From: Planctomycetaceae bacterium | GTDB lineage: Bacteria; Planctomycetota; Planctomycetia; Planctomycetales; Planctomycetaceae | DNA: 33,059 bases | Direction of reading: 5' to 3' | Assembly (NCBI GenBank): GCA_021732845.1 | Contig: JAKFUF010000115.1 | Span: forward strand, 1 to 33,059 | Made by a program: the position numbers and the translations under genes | Notes under the pieces: generated by a model | What the model saw: the letters and a program-made list of their open reading frames with translations, nothing else | The model's database searches: none | Told to the model about the DNA's origin: nothing | Shown here: positions 1 through 9,241 of the stretch, one piece after another | How positions within the stretch are numbered: the first letter of the stretch is position 1 | Layout of the letters: each line of letters begins with the position of its first letter

Positions 1-266
1 GGTTTTGCGGGTGCGGTCACACTCGGTTGATCATGTTGCGGCAGTGCATCGTGGTCTGAAGCTTGCGTCTTGTCGACTTCACGGACTGGTGGCTGCGACC
101 ATGCCATCGCGCCTCCCAACCCAATTGTCAACAGCACCGCCAACAATCCCGCCAGTGGAAGTTCGGGCTTCGGCAGCTCAGCCTCTCCCAGCAATCGCAG
201 CACGCGCCGCCTGAATTCTGATGGAGTAAATTTCAGGCCGAGGTAATAACTCAAGCCCGACCCCAT
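1..266 (-). CDS. Membrane-anchored protein of unknown function, 3' end beyond left edge
   Basis: The reverse strand is open from an ATG at 266 to the window edge, giving 88 residues without a stop. A TGA lies in frame 21 to 23 bases upstream of the ATG, and a GGCGAGG ribosome binding site sits about 6 bases before it. Residues 1-35 are basic and polar, then residues 36-51 form one hydrophobic segment rich in Leu, Ala and Gly, followed by a polar tail rich in Asp, His and Gln. This fits a single-pass membrane protein with the tail outside the cytoplasm. It lies 104 bases downstream of the ABC ATPase on the same strand, so it may be the last visible gene of that operon. I do not recognise the family. 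It is not obviously the missing ABC permease, because only one membrane segment is visible. Confidence 0.55.
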   Translation of the reverse strand, partial: MGSGLSYYLGLKFTPSEFRRRVLRLLGEAELPKPELPLAGLLAVLLTIGLGGAMAWSQPPVREVDKTQASDHDALPQHDQPSVTAPAK

Positions 267-370
267 CAACAACCTCGCCAATGAGATTCAAGCGCCAACG
301 GCGAAACGCAATTGGCCAGAACCTGCATGGCCCACACGGCACGACCGCGAACTGATGCCACTGCGGTCCT

Positions 371-1300
371 TCACTGCACCAGCCCGCGGGTCAGTTCCAT
401 GTACGCCGTCTCCAGGTTCAGCTCCTCTTCGCGGAAGAGCATCAGTTTTTGGCCGGCGCTGATGAGGATCTCCGGCACGAAACTGTAGTCGTGAACTTTC
501 GGTTTGAGTGTCACGACCAGCGTCTGTTCGGGGTTGATGCTCACCGCCGCCACTTCGGGGTGCGCCTGAAGCAGCTTCGCCGCGGGATCCGGCGTGCCCT
601 GGACGCGGACGTTGAGGATGATCGCCTGGCGGATCTGCTGCATCACTTCGCTGACTTTGCCGTTCGCCATCAGCACCCCCTTCTCGATCATGCCGACCTT
701 GTTGCAGACATCGGCCAGTTCGGGAAGGATGTGGCTCGAAACCATGATGGTCTTTTTCATCTCACCCAGCCGCTTGAGCAGGCGGCGGATGTCGATGCGG
801 GCGCGGGGGTCCAGGCCGCTGGCCGGTTCGTCCAGCAGCAGCACCTGCGGGTCGTGCAGCAGCACGCGGGCCAGCCCGATGCGCTGTGTCTGCCCACGCG
901 ACAACTGGTTGACCATCGCGTTCCGTTTGAAGACCATGTCGACGAGTTCCAGCTTTTCTTCGCAGATCTTGCGGCGGCGCGGTCCGTCGATCCGGTGGGC
1001 GGCGGCGAAGAACTCGAGGTACTCAATCACCTGCATGTCGTCGTAGACACCGAAGGCATCGGGCATGTAGCCCACCTGCCGCCGGATCTCCTGCGGGTGC
1101 GTGTAGATCGACTGCCCGCAGACATAGGCTTCGCCATAGTCGGGATTGAGCAGCGTCGCCAGCATGCGCATCATCGTTGTCTTCCCCGATCCGTTGGGAC
1201 CGATGAAGCCGAAGACGTCGCCCTGTTCGAGCTTCAGGTCAACATGGTTGACCGCGATGAGATTGCCGTAGCGTTTGGTCAGTTGCCGCGTTTCGATCAA
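371..1300 (-). CDS. ABC-2-type transporter ATP-binding protein
   Basis: A 309-residue single-domain ABC ATPase. Visible motifs are Walker A GPNGSGKTT (residues 34-42), the signature LSRGQ (133-137), Walker B VLLLDEP (153-159) followed by the D-loop SGLD, and an H-loop histidine in SSHI near 190. The C-terminal 80 residues form the extra domain common in NatA/CcmA/gliding-type ABC-2 exporters. It should power export or membrane remodelling in the cytoplasmic membrane together with a separate permease. The start is a TTG (1298-1300) only 2 bases after the TAG of the upstream gene, with a GAGGGGG stretch upstream, so the two genes are almost certainly translationally coupled. No multi-span ABC-2 permease is seen in the window; it may lie beyond the left edge. 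Substrate unknown. Confidence 0.93.
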   Translation of the reverse strand: MIETRQLTKRYGNLIAVNHVDLKLEQGDVFGFIGPNGSGKTTMMRMLATLLNPDYGEAYVCGQSIYTHPQEIRRQVGYMPDAFGVYDDMQVIEYLEFFAAAHRIDGPRRRKICEEKLELVDMVFKRNAMVNQLSRGQTQRIGLARVLLHDPQVLLLDEPASGLDPRARIDIRRLLKRLGEMKKTIMVSSHILPELADVCNKVGMIEKGVLMANGKVSEVMQQIRQAIILNVRVQGTPDPAAKLLQAHPEVAAVSINPEQTLVVTLKPKVHDYSFVPEILISAGQKLMLFREEELNLETAYMELTRGLVQ

Positions 1301-1302
1301 GG

Positions 1303-3669
1303 CTACTTTACCCCCTCTGGAATCCGCATGGGGATCCCCTTGTCCTCAATGATGGCCCCACGACCAACGGGCAGAACCATCCGCAGCCACGATTCGCGCG
1401 ATGTCGGCGCGAACTGTTCGCCGTCGATGTTCAATGCCAGGGCGGGTGTCTGCATTCGTCCAATCAGCACCGCCCGGTCCAAGTCTAGAATAGGAGCAAC
1501 CTCCAATTCCTTGAGGGCCGCATGTTCCAGCTTCGTGTATTGGGTGCCGTCGGCGGATTCGTGAAAAGTGAGCATGCGGACGACGAACGATGGCTCGTGC
1601 CGCTTCGGGTCGTAGGGTTCTTTTGTCGTGGTGAATTCGACCGATTTCACTTTGCTTTCGCGGCGCAATTGTTCGGTGCGCTCGCCGGTCAGATAGGCCT
1701 TCAGGCCGCGGGCGTTGGCGGGAGACCATGTTTGCCCAGGGTTGAGCGTGCCTGACCGTCCAGGTGGAAAATAAACCAGCCCGCGATAGACGAGCATCAC
1801 ATCGGTCAGGGCATGATCCAACTGATGGGAAATTGTCCCCGCCAGCCGGCCGGTGCCTGCCCGCTCTAGCGTTGACTGGAACACCGGTCCCGTGGGACGG
1901 GTCCAGTTGGCTTCAAGTGTGCGGGTCGACCATTGAGTGATCGGCACTCCGTTGAGCCCCGCAGTGGGGGGCAGATAGTCATACCGGCTGCCAGACACGC
2001 TCACGCCACTTTCGCGGTACAAACCGCCCACAGCCGACTCCGGCGGCGCGGACCATGTCAGGGACATGGAATGGCGGATTGTCGTCTGCGGCTCATCGAG
2101 ACGGCGCCTGGCGTTGAGCCACTGTTCATCGGAAGCCGTCAACTTGAGGTCATAACGTCGCGTGCCGGGGCTGAAGAGGGTGAACCAAGCGCGCCCCCGG
2201 AGTACGCCCGCACTGCTGTCGACATCCAGGATTTCCAGTTGATTGAGCCGCACCTTGCGCCCGTTGGCCTCCCGTGCGCTCCAGACCGCCAGCACCGCCA
2301 CGGCAGACACCAGCATCGGCAGTGAAACCCAGGTCCAGGTGGGGCGTCTTAAGAGGTATGTTACAAACAAATAGTCGAGTGGACCCACGACAGCCAGAAC
2401 CAGAACGACCCAGCCGAGAACCTGCCAATACGACGCGCGACGAACGTCCGGAAATTCATCCTGCGTGGCGTGGAGCTGCGTCGCCAGGTCGGTGAGTCCG
2501 GCACGGGTGATCCCCGTTTGTTCCACTTTCTGCTGACCGCGATAAGATTCACCGGCCAGCTTGCGGTAGACGGCGGAGAGTGCTGGCCAGGTCGACAAGG
2601 GCGGACGGGTCGTGTCGACACCCATGACGGTGACGCGTCCCAGGCCATGGGGGACACGGACAACCAACGGCCCGAACGTTCCGGACACGATCGTGGAATA
2701 GGATTCGGGCAGCCGAGCCACGGTGAGCCCGCCTCGAAATCTGAGCGGGACATTCTGACCCGAATAGGATTCCAAACCCGCCAGTTGTCGGACCTCGGTG
2801 ACGCCGCTGGCCTCCACTGGAACCCAGTCGGCAATCGGCAGCACCTTTTGATCCGACTCGGATTTCAACAACGGTGCGGCATAGCCTTTTGGCAATTCTC
2901 CGGTCGGACTGCCGATGGCAGCATTGGTCACCACGAGATGGCCACCCGCCAGCACCCAGTCGCGAAGCGCGGCATTGCGGTCGGGATCGATGGTGCGCAG
3001 CACCTCGGGAAGTGCGGCCACGACCAGCAAATCCAGACCGTCATAGCCAGCCGCATCAACGGGCAGTTCGGCAGCACTTCTCAGTTCGACGGCATGAATC
3101 GCCCCGCGCGTGTCATCGGCCGGAAACTGCTCCCCGGAGAGCCCTCCCGGATGGCCCAGCGTGGCCCAAATCCGCTGATTCAACTTCAGTGGAGGCCGGC
3201 TGGTCCACTGCTGTCCAGGCGCAGCCACCGGCACACCGGGCTTCGCATTGGCCGGGACACGCCACGTTTGTGCGGCCATCAGCGCCCCATCTTCAGACCG
3301 GATCTCCACCGTGATGGGCCCGTTCAGCCGGCCCGTGCGCACTAGTCCATTGAGGGTCGCAGTCCCGCGTTGCAACTGGAGCCACGCCGTGGGACGCCGG
3401 TTGAGGATGTCGTCCGTGTCGGGGGCGATCAGAACCAGATAGTACTTCCCTGGCTGATCGACCTTGGCCTGCACCGCCACTGGCGTCCAGCGGCCGACCT
3501 TGAACAGGCCGTCGAACCCGACTGTGACCGTCTCAATCCGAACCGTGGCCGCAGGATGTTCCTGGGCGGAAAGTGGCCTCGTGTAGATGGTTATGGCAGA
3601 CCAGGCCAAGCACCAGATCAAGCACGGAATCGTGCGGGGCCGCAGAGGGATCAGTCTCAAGAATCTCAC
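1303..3669 (-). CDS. Large exported/membrane protein with GATase-like region, coupled to ABC ATPase
   Basis: About 788 residues from a GTG at 3669, which I prefer because AGGGG lies 4-5 bases upstream and the product then starts with an Arg-rich signal sequence (hydrophobic stretch IPCLIWCLAWSAITIY). The frame is open to an earlier GTG at 3720 that has no clear ribosome binding site. After the signal comes a beta-rich region. Residues 205-260 contain a GATase-like pattern seen in exported proteins of this type (GLDLLVVAALP, then WVLAGGHLVV). Two membrane spans follow at about 417-463, then a beta-rich C-terminal half. It is coupled to the ABC ATPase at 371-1300, so I infer an accessory or membrane component of that transporter, comparable in role to auxiliary proteins of gliding-type ABC systems. 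Exact family not recognised. Confidence 0.8.
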   Translation of the reverse strand: MRFLRLIPLRPRTIPCLIWCLAWSAITIYTRPLSAQEHPAATVRIETVTVGFDGLFKVGRWTPVAVQAKVDQPGKYYLVLIAPDTDDILNRRPTAWLQLQRGTATLNGLVRTGRLNGPITVEIRSEDGALMAAQTWRVPANAKPGVPVAAPGQQWTSRPPLKLNQRIWATLGHPGGLSGEQFPADDTRGAIHAVELRSAAELPVDAAGYDGLDLLVVAALPEVLRTIDPDRNAALRDWVLAGGHLVVTNAAIGSPTGELPKGYAAPLLKSESDQKVLPIADWVPVEASGVTEVRQLAGLESYSGQNVPLRFRGGLTVARLPESYSTIVSGTFGPLVVRVPHGLGRVTVMGVDTTRPPLSTWPALSAVYRKLAGESYRGQQKVEQTGITRAGLTDLATQLHATQDEFPDVRRASYWQVLGWVVLVLAVVGPLDYLFVTYLLRRPTWTWVSLPMLVSAVAVLAVWSAREANGRKVRLNQLEILDVDSSAGVLRGRAWFTLFSPGTRRYDLKLTASDEQWLNARRRLDEPQTTIRHSMSLTWSAPPESAVGGLYRESGVSVSGSRYDYLPPTAGLNGVPITQWSTRTLEANWTRPTGPVFQSTLERAGTGRLAGTISHQLDHALTDVMLVYRGLVYFPPGRSGTLNPGQTWSPANARGLKAYLTGERTEQLRRESKVKSVEFTTTKEPYDPKRHEPSFVVRMLTFHESADGTQYTKLEHAALKELEVAPILDLDRAVLIGRMQTPALALNIDGEQFAPTSRESWLRMVLPVGRGAIIEDKGIPMRIPEGVK

Positions 3670-3887
3670 AAAACCCCTCGTAGTTCCGCCCTGGTGCATC
3701 ACGTGGCTCAATTCCACCACTTGCGCAACGATCCGTCCGCGCAGACCATGTCCGCAACCTGCGTGAGCCCCAGTGTATACGCTGCGGCAGGCCGTTGCGT
3801 GGGAGAATCGAGGTCATCCGGCGATTTTTCATACTGCCGCGCCGGGGGCGCGGTCGCAGGCGGCATCGGCCACCAACCCATCAAAAA

Positions 3888-5066
3888 TTAGTGCTGCATG
3901 ATGGGCACCACGCTTGTCTGCAACTCGCCTCCCGTGACATGGACCTTTCCCGCCTCATCCACAAACACGTTGACCTCGCTGCGGACGCCGAAATCGGGGA
4001 GGTAGATGCCCGGCTCGACCGAGAAGCAAGTCCGGCGCAGGACCAAACGTTCTTCGTGCGTTTCCAGGTTGTCCATGTTCGCGCCGTTTCCGTGCGTCTC
4101 CTGCCCGATGCTGTGCCCGGTCCGATGCACAAAAGCCGGACCATAGCCGGCGGCATCGATCACATCTCGGCATGCCTGGTCGACCTGCCAGCCTTGCAGG
4201 GGTTCGCTGTTGGCGAAGGCCATCTTGACGCGGCTGATGGCGGCGTCGCGGGCCCGAGCCACGATCTGGAAGATCGTTTCATACTTTTCCGGCACGGCAA
4301 TGCCGACGAAGCCCACGCGGGTCAGATCGCTGTAGACGCTGCGGGGTTTGTCGAGCTTGGCCCACAGGTCGACCAGAATGAAATCCCCCTCGCGGACCGG
4401 AGCATCACCGGTTTCGTAGTGCGGATCGCCGCTGTGCGGTCCCACCCCCACGATCGGCGGGTGATAGGTGGTCATGCCGTGTTCCGCGAAATGCGCCATG
4501 ATTTCATTCTGCACCTCCCGCTCGGTGAGCGGGTTCCCGGAGCGAATCCGGTCAGCAATGAACTTCCACGTGCGGGCATAGGCGGAGTCGGTGTGGCGCG
4601 CGGCCTCCAGATGCATGGCCCACTGGGCATCGTCCCAGGTGGCTTCAAACAACTGAATCAGGTCGCCCGAGGGGAACACCTCCGCGCCGAAACTGCGGAC
4701 GAGTTCGACCGTGCCGGCGTCAACCTTGGCGATGTAGGGGTTGCCATTCCGCGGCGAATACTCCATCGCCACCCGCGCCGAACCGGTTACCAGTTTGCCG
4801 ATTCCCGCCTCCAGATCCTGCCAACGGAGGTAGATGTCTCGATCACCCGGGAGGTGGTCCAAAGCACCCGATTCAATGCGATGCACCAGCTTCCGTGGCT
4901 CACCCTTGGAAGGGATCCAATAGAAAAACCGCCGCGACCCGATCGGCTGTTCACCCAGTTCGAGAACTCGCCTGGCCAGGACATTGCTCCCGCGAAAGTC
5001 GTACAGCAGCCATCCGTCGAACCGAAACTCCCGAAGTGTGGATTGGATCGCTTCCAAAGGAAACAT
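3888..5066 (-). CDS. Xaa-Pro aminopeptidase, M24 family
   Basis: A 392-residue two-domain peptidase that removes N-terminal residues preceding proline, or a related M24 enzyme. The N-terminal half (1-150) is a creatinase-like domain. The C-terminal half has the pita-bread metal site: Asp233 in ILVDLW, Asp247 in YSDLTR, His318 in HRTGHSIG, Glu351 in SVEPGIY and Glu364 in RSEVNV, all five ligands of a dinuclear metal centre. No signal peptide, so cytoplasmic. The start ATG at 5066 is preceded by AGGATC at 7 bases. The gene is separated from the next minus-strand gene by about 220 bases that hold a short GC hairpin (3837-3853) without a U-run, so readthrough into the membrane-protein gene is possible. 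Confidence 0.94.
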   Translation of the reverse strand: MFPLEAIQSTLREFRFDGWLLYDFRGSNVLARRVLELGEQPIGSRRFFYWIPSKGEPRKLVHRIESGALDHLPGDRDIYLRWQDLEAGIGKLVTGSARVAMEYSPRNGNPYIAKVDAGTVELVRSFGAEVFPSGDLIQLFEATWDDAQWAMHLEAARHTDSAYARTWKFIADRIRSGNPLTEREVQNEIMAHFAEHGMTTYHPPIVGVGPHSGDPHYETGDAPVREGDFILVDLWAKLDKPRSVYSDLTRVGFVGIAVPEKYETIFQIVARARDAAISRVKMAFANSEPLQGWQVDQACRDVIDAAGYGPAFVHRTGHSIGQETHGNGANMDNLETHEERLVLRRTCFSVEPGIYLPDFGVRSEVNVFVDEAGKVHVTGGELQTSVVPIMQH

Positions 5067-5504
5067 GTGGGGATCCTGTTGCAGAATCTACGACCGAAAA
5101 TCAGTTTTGCAGATTTCCGTTGATACCGCAGGCACGCGGCAACGACAACCTCAGCAGTCAACTTGCTTATCGTGCGGAAACTTGATGAGCCGTCGACTCG
5201 GTGACTCATTTGGAGCGACTGACCCAAAATGCTACACAAATTTCATCCGATATGACTTTGTTCCGCATCCCCCGCAATCATCGCTGACGCCCCTGTGTTC
5301 GACAAATCCACAGTTCACAACCCAATCAGTGAGTTACCATCCACTTCGCTGCCATCGAGAGTTGCGTGGCGTCGGTTGGGGGCTTAGAATCGACCGTCAA
5401 TTGAGTGACTCATTTTGCATCATTCTCAGTCGTTGACGCACAGATCCTTTTGCGCCGGTATTCCGGTGCGCCTTCGTTCCAGTAGGTTCACCCAGGATCG
5501 TCTG
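5067..5504. other. Divergent intergenic region, 438 bases
   Basis: This region separates the leftward peptidase gene from the rightward FHA-SpoIIE gene, so both promoters should lie here. It is less GC-rich than its neighbours. An 11-base direct repeat GTGACTCATTT occurs at 5201-5211 and 5405-5415, too short to interpret. I see no credible coding region; short open frames here have no family features. Confidence 0.6.
5362..5390 (+). promoter_or_regulatory. Possible housekeeping promoter for the FHA-SpoIIE gene
   Basis: TTGCGT at 5362-5367 and TAGAAT at 5385-5390 are separated by 17 bases. The -10 match is 5 of 6 and the -35 match only 3 of 6 to the sigma-70 consensus. It lies about 115 bases before the start codon at 5505. 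Pattern match only. Confidence 0.3.
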
Positions 5505-7181
5505 ATGGCCACCCTCGTGTTGTTAAAAGCGGGTGAGACCAAGCCCTACCCGCTTGTCACCGACGAAACCGTGTTGGGACGCCTGCCTGAATGCACAATT
5601 CAGGTCGATTCCAACATGGTCTCCCGCAAGCATGCCCGGTTGATTCGCGAAGGAACGAGGTTTTACGTCGAAGATCTGGGCAGCGGCAACGGGACTGCGG
5701 TCAATGGCCAGCGCATCGCGGCGCGCACCCTTCTCAACCATGACGATCGTGTGAAGCTCGGTCCGATTTTGTTCCGGTTTGAAGATCCGCTGGTCGGCAG
5801 CAAAACGGAGCCCGAAGGTTTCCGGCCCTCGCCAAAGATGCCTGGTTTCGCCGTGGAAATGGACGGCGACGAGGACACCGAGGCCACGATCATGGGCACT
5901 GCCGGTCTCGTCGGCGGGTTCGGGTCACTCGACGTGCAGCCGGAGGCGAAGCTGAAGGGGGTGCTGGAAATCAGCCGGGGTCTGGCGGGGACCGTCGACT
6001 TGGACGCGATGCTCCCGAAGATTCTCGATACCTTGTTCAAGGTGTTTCCCGCCGCCGACCGCGGCTGCATCCTGCTGAAGGACGAGCAGGGGAAGATGGT
6101 GCCACGCGCGATGAAGCATCGTCGCGCGGGTGACGACGAATCCGTGAAGATCAGCCGCACGATCCTGAAGAAGGTCTTGGAAGACAAGCAGGGTGTGCTG
6201 TCTGCCGACGCGATGAACGACAAATCCATCGCCGCCAGCGAGTCGATCGCGAACTTCTCGATCCGGTCGATGATGTGCGTGCCGCTGTTGGGCCTCAATG
6301 GCGATCCTGTCGGCGCGATCAACATCGACACCCAGAATCCGCTCAAGCAGTTTCGCGCCGAAGACCTCGACCTGTTGATGGTGGTCGCCGGGCAGGCGGC
6401 GATCTCCTACGAAACAGCCCGGCTCGTGACCAGCTTTGCCGAAAAGCAAAAGCAGGACAGCGAAATGCAGATTGCCGCCCGCGTCCAGCGGGCGCTGCTG
6501 CCTGAAAAACTACCAGAGGTCAAGGACTTCCAGTTCTTTGCATCCTATGAGTCGGCACAGGCGGTCGGTGGCGACTACTACGACTGTATCGTCCTTGCCG
6601 ACAAACGCGTGGCGCTGGCGTTCGGTGACGTGGCGGGCAAAGGGGTTCCCGCTTCGCTGGTCATGTCCCGCATGTCGGCCGTGGTCCAAAACACCATGGA
6701 ATTCGTGCATGAAGTCGGCCAGGCCGCCGAGCGGATCAACCACCATATGTGCGTGAATGCCGTCGAAGGGCGGTTTGTGACCTTCACCCTGTCAATCATC
6801 GATCTCGCCACATACACGATGTCGCTGGTGATTGCCGGACACATGTCGCCCATGATCCGCAAGGTCGATGGGTCGATTGAGGAATTCCCGGAAGAACTCG
6901 TCGGCCTGCCGATTGGCGTGGTCGACGGAATGCCCTACGAATCGGTGACCCGCGTGCTGGCACCCGGCGAAATGGTCGTAATCTACACCGACGGAGTGAG
7001 CGAGGCGATGAACTCCAAGGCAGACCTGTACGGGGTGGAACGCCTGCGGGATCTGATCTCCGCCGGCCCGCCCGATGCACACGAGCTTGGCAGCCTGATC
7101 CTCGCCGATGTCAAGAAACACGCCAATGGCCATCCGCAAAACGACGACATCACGCTGATGTGCTTTGGCCGCATGCCGTGA
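5505..7181 (+). CDS. FHA-GAF-SpoIIE/PPM serine phosphatase
   Basis: A 558-residue soluble signalling protein. Residues 22-92 form an FHA domain with the phosphothreonine-binding residues Gly25-Arg26, Ser40-Arg-Lys-His43 and the GNGTAVNG loop (61-68). A GAF domain follows at about 155-305. The C-terminal third is a SpoIIE/RsbU-type PPM phosphatase: metal-binding acidic motifs [23 protein letters not shown] and NDDITLM are all present. It probably dephosphorylates a serine on an anti-sigma-factor antagonist in response to a small ligand and a phosphoprotein partner. The ATG at 5505 has AGGA 8 bases upstream; the frame stays open to 5415 but the added residues are not family-like. No anti-sigma factor or antagonist gene lies nearby. 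It sits 266 bases upstream of the flagellar genes on the same strand; a link to motility is only suggestive. Confidence 0.94.
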   Translation: MATLVLLKAGETKPYPLVTDETVLGRLPECTIQVDSNMVSRKHARLIREGTRFYVEDLGSGNGTAVNGQRIAARTLLNHDDRVKLGPILFRFEDPLVGSKTEPEGFRPSPKMPGFAVEMDGDEDTEATIMGTAGLVGGFGSLDVQPEAKLKGVLEISRGLAGTVDLDAMLPKILDTLFKVFPAADRGCILLKDEQGKMVPRAMKHRRAGDDESVKISRTILKKVLEDKQGVLSADAMNDKSIAASESIANFSIRSMMCVPLLGLNGDPVGAINIDTQNPLKQFRAEDLDLLMVVAGQAAISYETARLVTSFAEKQKQDSEMQIAARVQRALLPEKLPEVKDFQFFASYESAQAVGGDYYDCIVLADKRVALAFGDVAGKGVPASLVMSRMSAVVQNTMEFVHEVGQAAERINHHMCVNAVEGRFVTFTLSIIDLATYTMSLVIAGHMSPMIRKVDGSIEEFPEELVGLPIGVVDGMPYESVTRVLAPGEMVVIYTDGVSEAMNSKADLYGVERLRDLISAGPPDAHELGSLILADVKKHANGHPQNDDITLMCFGRMP

Positions 7182-7447
7182 CACCGTTGGCTGCCGCCGC
7201 GCCGCCAGGATGCACCTCCGAATTCCAAAGATGCACGTCCTCTGGATCACCCCAAAGGCGGTCTCGATCTGGATGAGCCACGGATTGTGGCGATCGCGGC
7301 ACATTTGCATTTGCGCTTCGCCGGCACGACGCGACACCCGACTCCCACTGGGCAGTTTGGGAAGACTTTTCCGATTTCGCTGAAGTTGCCGGCGGTGACC
7401 GGTCGATACTTCCGATAGACGGAGATTTCCTCAAGTCGGAACGGCCA

Positions 7448-8200
7448 GTGATCTACGGACTGTATTTGTCGGCGCAGGGAGCGCAAGTCCAAACTCTGCG
7501 GCAGGATGTGCTCGCCAACAACCTGGCGAATGCGTCCACGCCCTCCTTCAAACGCGACCTGCTGCAGGTGCAGTGGCATCCTCAGTATGACGAAGCGCAG
7601 GGGAAAGACGGGACACCCAAGAACTTGTCGCAGCTCACCGGCGGGGTGAGTGCGGGAGACGTGGTGACCGATTTTCGCACGGGACCGCAGATGCCGACCG
7701 GGAATTCGCTGGACATCGCCATCACTGGAAGAGGGTTTTTGCGTGTCGCTGAAGGCGGGGACGAATACCTGACCAGAGATGGGCGGCTCGCCGTCGATCC
7801 AGATGGCACCCTGGTCACCCGCGAGCACGGGTTGACCGTCATGGGAAAGACTGGTGGTGCAGTGACCGGATTGGACCCTGGGTTGCCGGTCGATTTTGCT
7901 GCCGATGGAACAATTTCGCAGGCTGGGCTGCCGCGCGGCCTGCTGGGGATCGTGCAACCCGAGTCTTCGCGAAACCTGCAGAAGGCCGGACGGAACCTGT
8001 ACACGAACACCGGAAATCTACAGCCACTCGACAACAACGTCCGGATTCTCGGCGGCTACCTGGAGCAGTCCGGAGTGAACTCCGTGACGGAAATGGTAGA
8101 CCTGATCGAAACGTCGCGGGCCTACGAAGCCAACGTCAACATGATCAAGTATCAGGATGAATCGCTGGGCCGCCTGCTGGCCAGTGCGGGAAGAAAGTAG
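7448..8200 (+). CDS. flgF: Flagellar proximal/distal rod protein FlgF
   Basis: A 250-residue rod/hook-family protein that builds the flagellar rod in the periplasm. The N-terminal D0 motif is complete (LANNLANAST at residues 22-31, then PSFKRD) and the C-terminal D0 helix is present (VTEMVDLIETSRAYEANV near the end). The central part contains the family segment DIAITGRGFLRV. It is shorter than the next gene and starts directly with MIYGLYLSAQGAQ, as FlgF proteins do, hence FlgF rather than FlgG. The start is GTG at 7448, with a weak GGA upstream. There is no signal peptide, as expected for export through the flagellar type III apparatus. It is the first gene of the flagellar series here; the 266 bases before it hold no other gene and no convincing sigma-28 or sigma-54 site. 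Confidence 0.9.
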   Translation: MIYGLYLSAQGAQVQTLRQDVLANNLANASTPSFKRDLLQVQWHPQYDEAQGKDGTPKNLSQLTGGVSAGDVVTDFRTGPQMPTGNSLDIAITGRGFLRVAEGGDEYLTRDGRLAVDPDGTLVTREHGLTVMGKTGGAVTGLDPGLPVDFAADGTISQAGLPRGLLGIVQPESSRNLQKAGRNLYTNTGNLQPLDNNVRILGGYLEQSGVNSVTEMVDLIETSRAYEANVNMIKYQDESLGRLLASAGRK

Positions 8201-8209
8201 GGAAATCCA

Positions 8210-8319
8210 AATGACAAATGACAAATGACAAATTGGCCGCTGATGGACAACGATTCTCGACGAATGCAGGTTTGACGTTGTTGACCGCGTACCCTGACAA
8301 GTTGTCATTTGTCATTTGT
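8210..8319. repeat. Heptamer inverted-pair element 1 (flgF/flgG)
   Basis: Three tandem copies of AATGACA occupy 8210-8230. The facing array 8302-8319 carries the reverse complement. Arms 8214-8231 and 8302-8319 are perfect 18-base inverted repeats around a 70-base core. A small palindrome TGACAA-G-TTGTCA (8295-8307) overlaps the right arm. The element starts 10 bases after the flgF stop and ends 47 bases before the flgG ATG. Confidence 0.9.
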
Positions 8320-8366
8320 GCTTATCTTGACCTTCGGTCAACTTCGTCCGCGAGTCTTTGCCTCCG

Positions 8367-9167
8367 ATGAGTATCCGTGCCCTCCATTCTGCCGCGTCGG
8401 GAATGAGCTCGTTGCAGTTCAATCTCGACACCATCGCCAACAATCTCGCGAACGCGGGCACGACGGCGTTCAAGCGTTCCCGCACGAACTTTGAAGACAT
8501 TTATTACCAGCAACTCAAGCTCCCGGGACAACTCAATCAGCAGTCGCTGGCCACCGCGATCGGCATTCAAGTGGGCACGGGCTCACGGGTCCAGGGAACA
8601 CAGTTGAACTTTGAGCAGGGAAGCTTGCTGAGCACCAATGCGGACTTGGACATCGCGATCACGGGCGACGGCTTCTTCCAAGTCACTGATGGCAACAGCA
8701 TTCTCTACACACGGGCGGGCAACTTCGCGCGGAACTCTCAAGGCCAGATTGTGATGGCGAGTGCCGACCGGGGCTACCTGCTCGAACCGCAAATCGTCAT
8801 TCCGCAGGACGCCACCAACGTTTCTGTCTCGCCCGATGGCATCGTCACCATCCAACAGCCCAACCAACTGCCGCAGCAGGTCGGCACGATCACGCTTGCC
8901 AAATTTGTCAACCCCACCGGCCTCCTGCAGATCGGTGAAAACCTGTATCGCGAATCCCAGGCGTCGGGGACGCCGCTCCTCGCCAATCCTGGCGGGATCG
9001 AAGGCATTGGTTCGCTCCGGCAGAGGTTTCTTGAATCGTCCAATGTTGACCCGGCCACGGAACTCGTTGACCTGATCAAAACCCAGCGCAACTTTGAACT
9101 TAATGGGCAGGTCGTGCAGGCAGCCGACCAGACTCTGCAATTGATTACCAATCTGCGCCGCTTTTAG
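8367..9167 (+). CDS. flgG: Flagellar distal rod protein FlgG
   Basis: A 266-residue protein forming the distal rod. It has the full FlgG signature: the N-terminal segment LDTIANNLANAGTTAFKRSR, a central TDGNSILYTRAGNF segment after DIAITGDGFFQV, and a C-terminal helix ELVDLIKTQRNFELNGQ. Length matches typical FlgG of about 260 residues. The ATG at 8367 gives the usual MSIRALHSAASGM start; an in-frame TTG at 8358 is possible. Neither has a strong ribosome binding site. It follows flgF after the heptamer element and precedes flgA by 74 bases. Confidence 0.95.
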   Translation: MSIRALHSAASGMSSLQFNLDTIANNLANAGTTAFKRSRTNFEDIYYQQLKLPGQLNQQSLATAIGIQVGTGSRVQGTQLNFEQGSLLSTNADLDIAITGDGFFQVTDGNSILYTRAGNFARNSQGQIVMASADRGYLLEPQIVIPQDATNVSVSPDGIVTIQQPNQLPQQVGTITLAKFVNPTGLLQIGENLYRESQASGTPLLANPGGIEGIGSLRQRFLESSNVDPATELVDLIKTQRNFELNGQVVQAADQTLQLITNLRRF

Positions 9168-9241
9168 TGACTAGTTTTCGGACCATGAGCCGGCACGCGT
9201 TAGCGTCCGGTTTGAAGTGTACTCTTCGTAACCGGTCAAGA

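Noticed and set aside
3837-3853. Terminator for the peptidase gene
   Set aside because: CCGCGCC-GGG-GGCGCGG folds well, but on the minus strand no U-run follows.
3795-5123. A 442-codon open frame on the plus strand
   Set aside because: It is the shadow of the M24 peptidase, whose five metal ligands are all present on the minus strand.
7182-7447. Sigma-54 or sigma-28 promoter before flgF
   Set aside because: CGGCAC followed by TTTGC has the wrong spacing for sigma-54, and TCCGATAG at 7411 has no -35 match.
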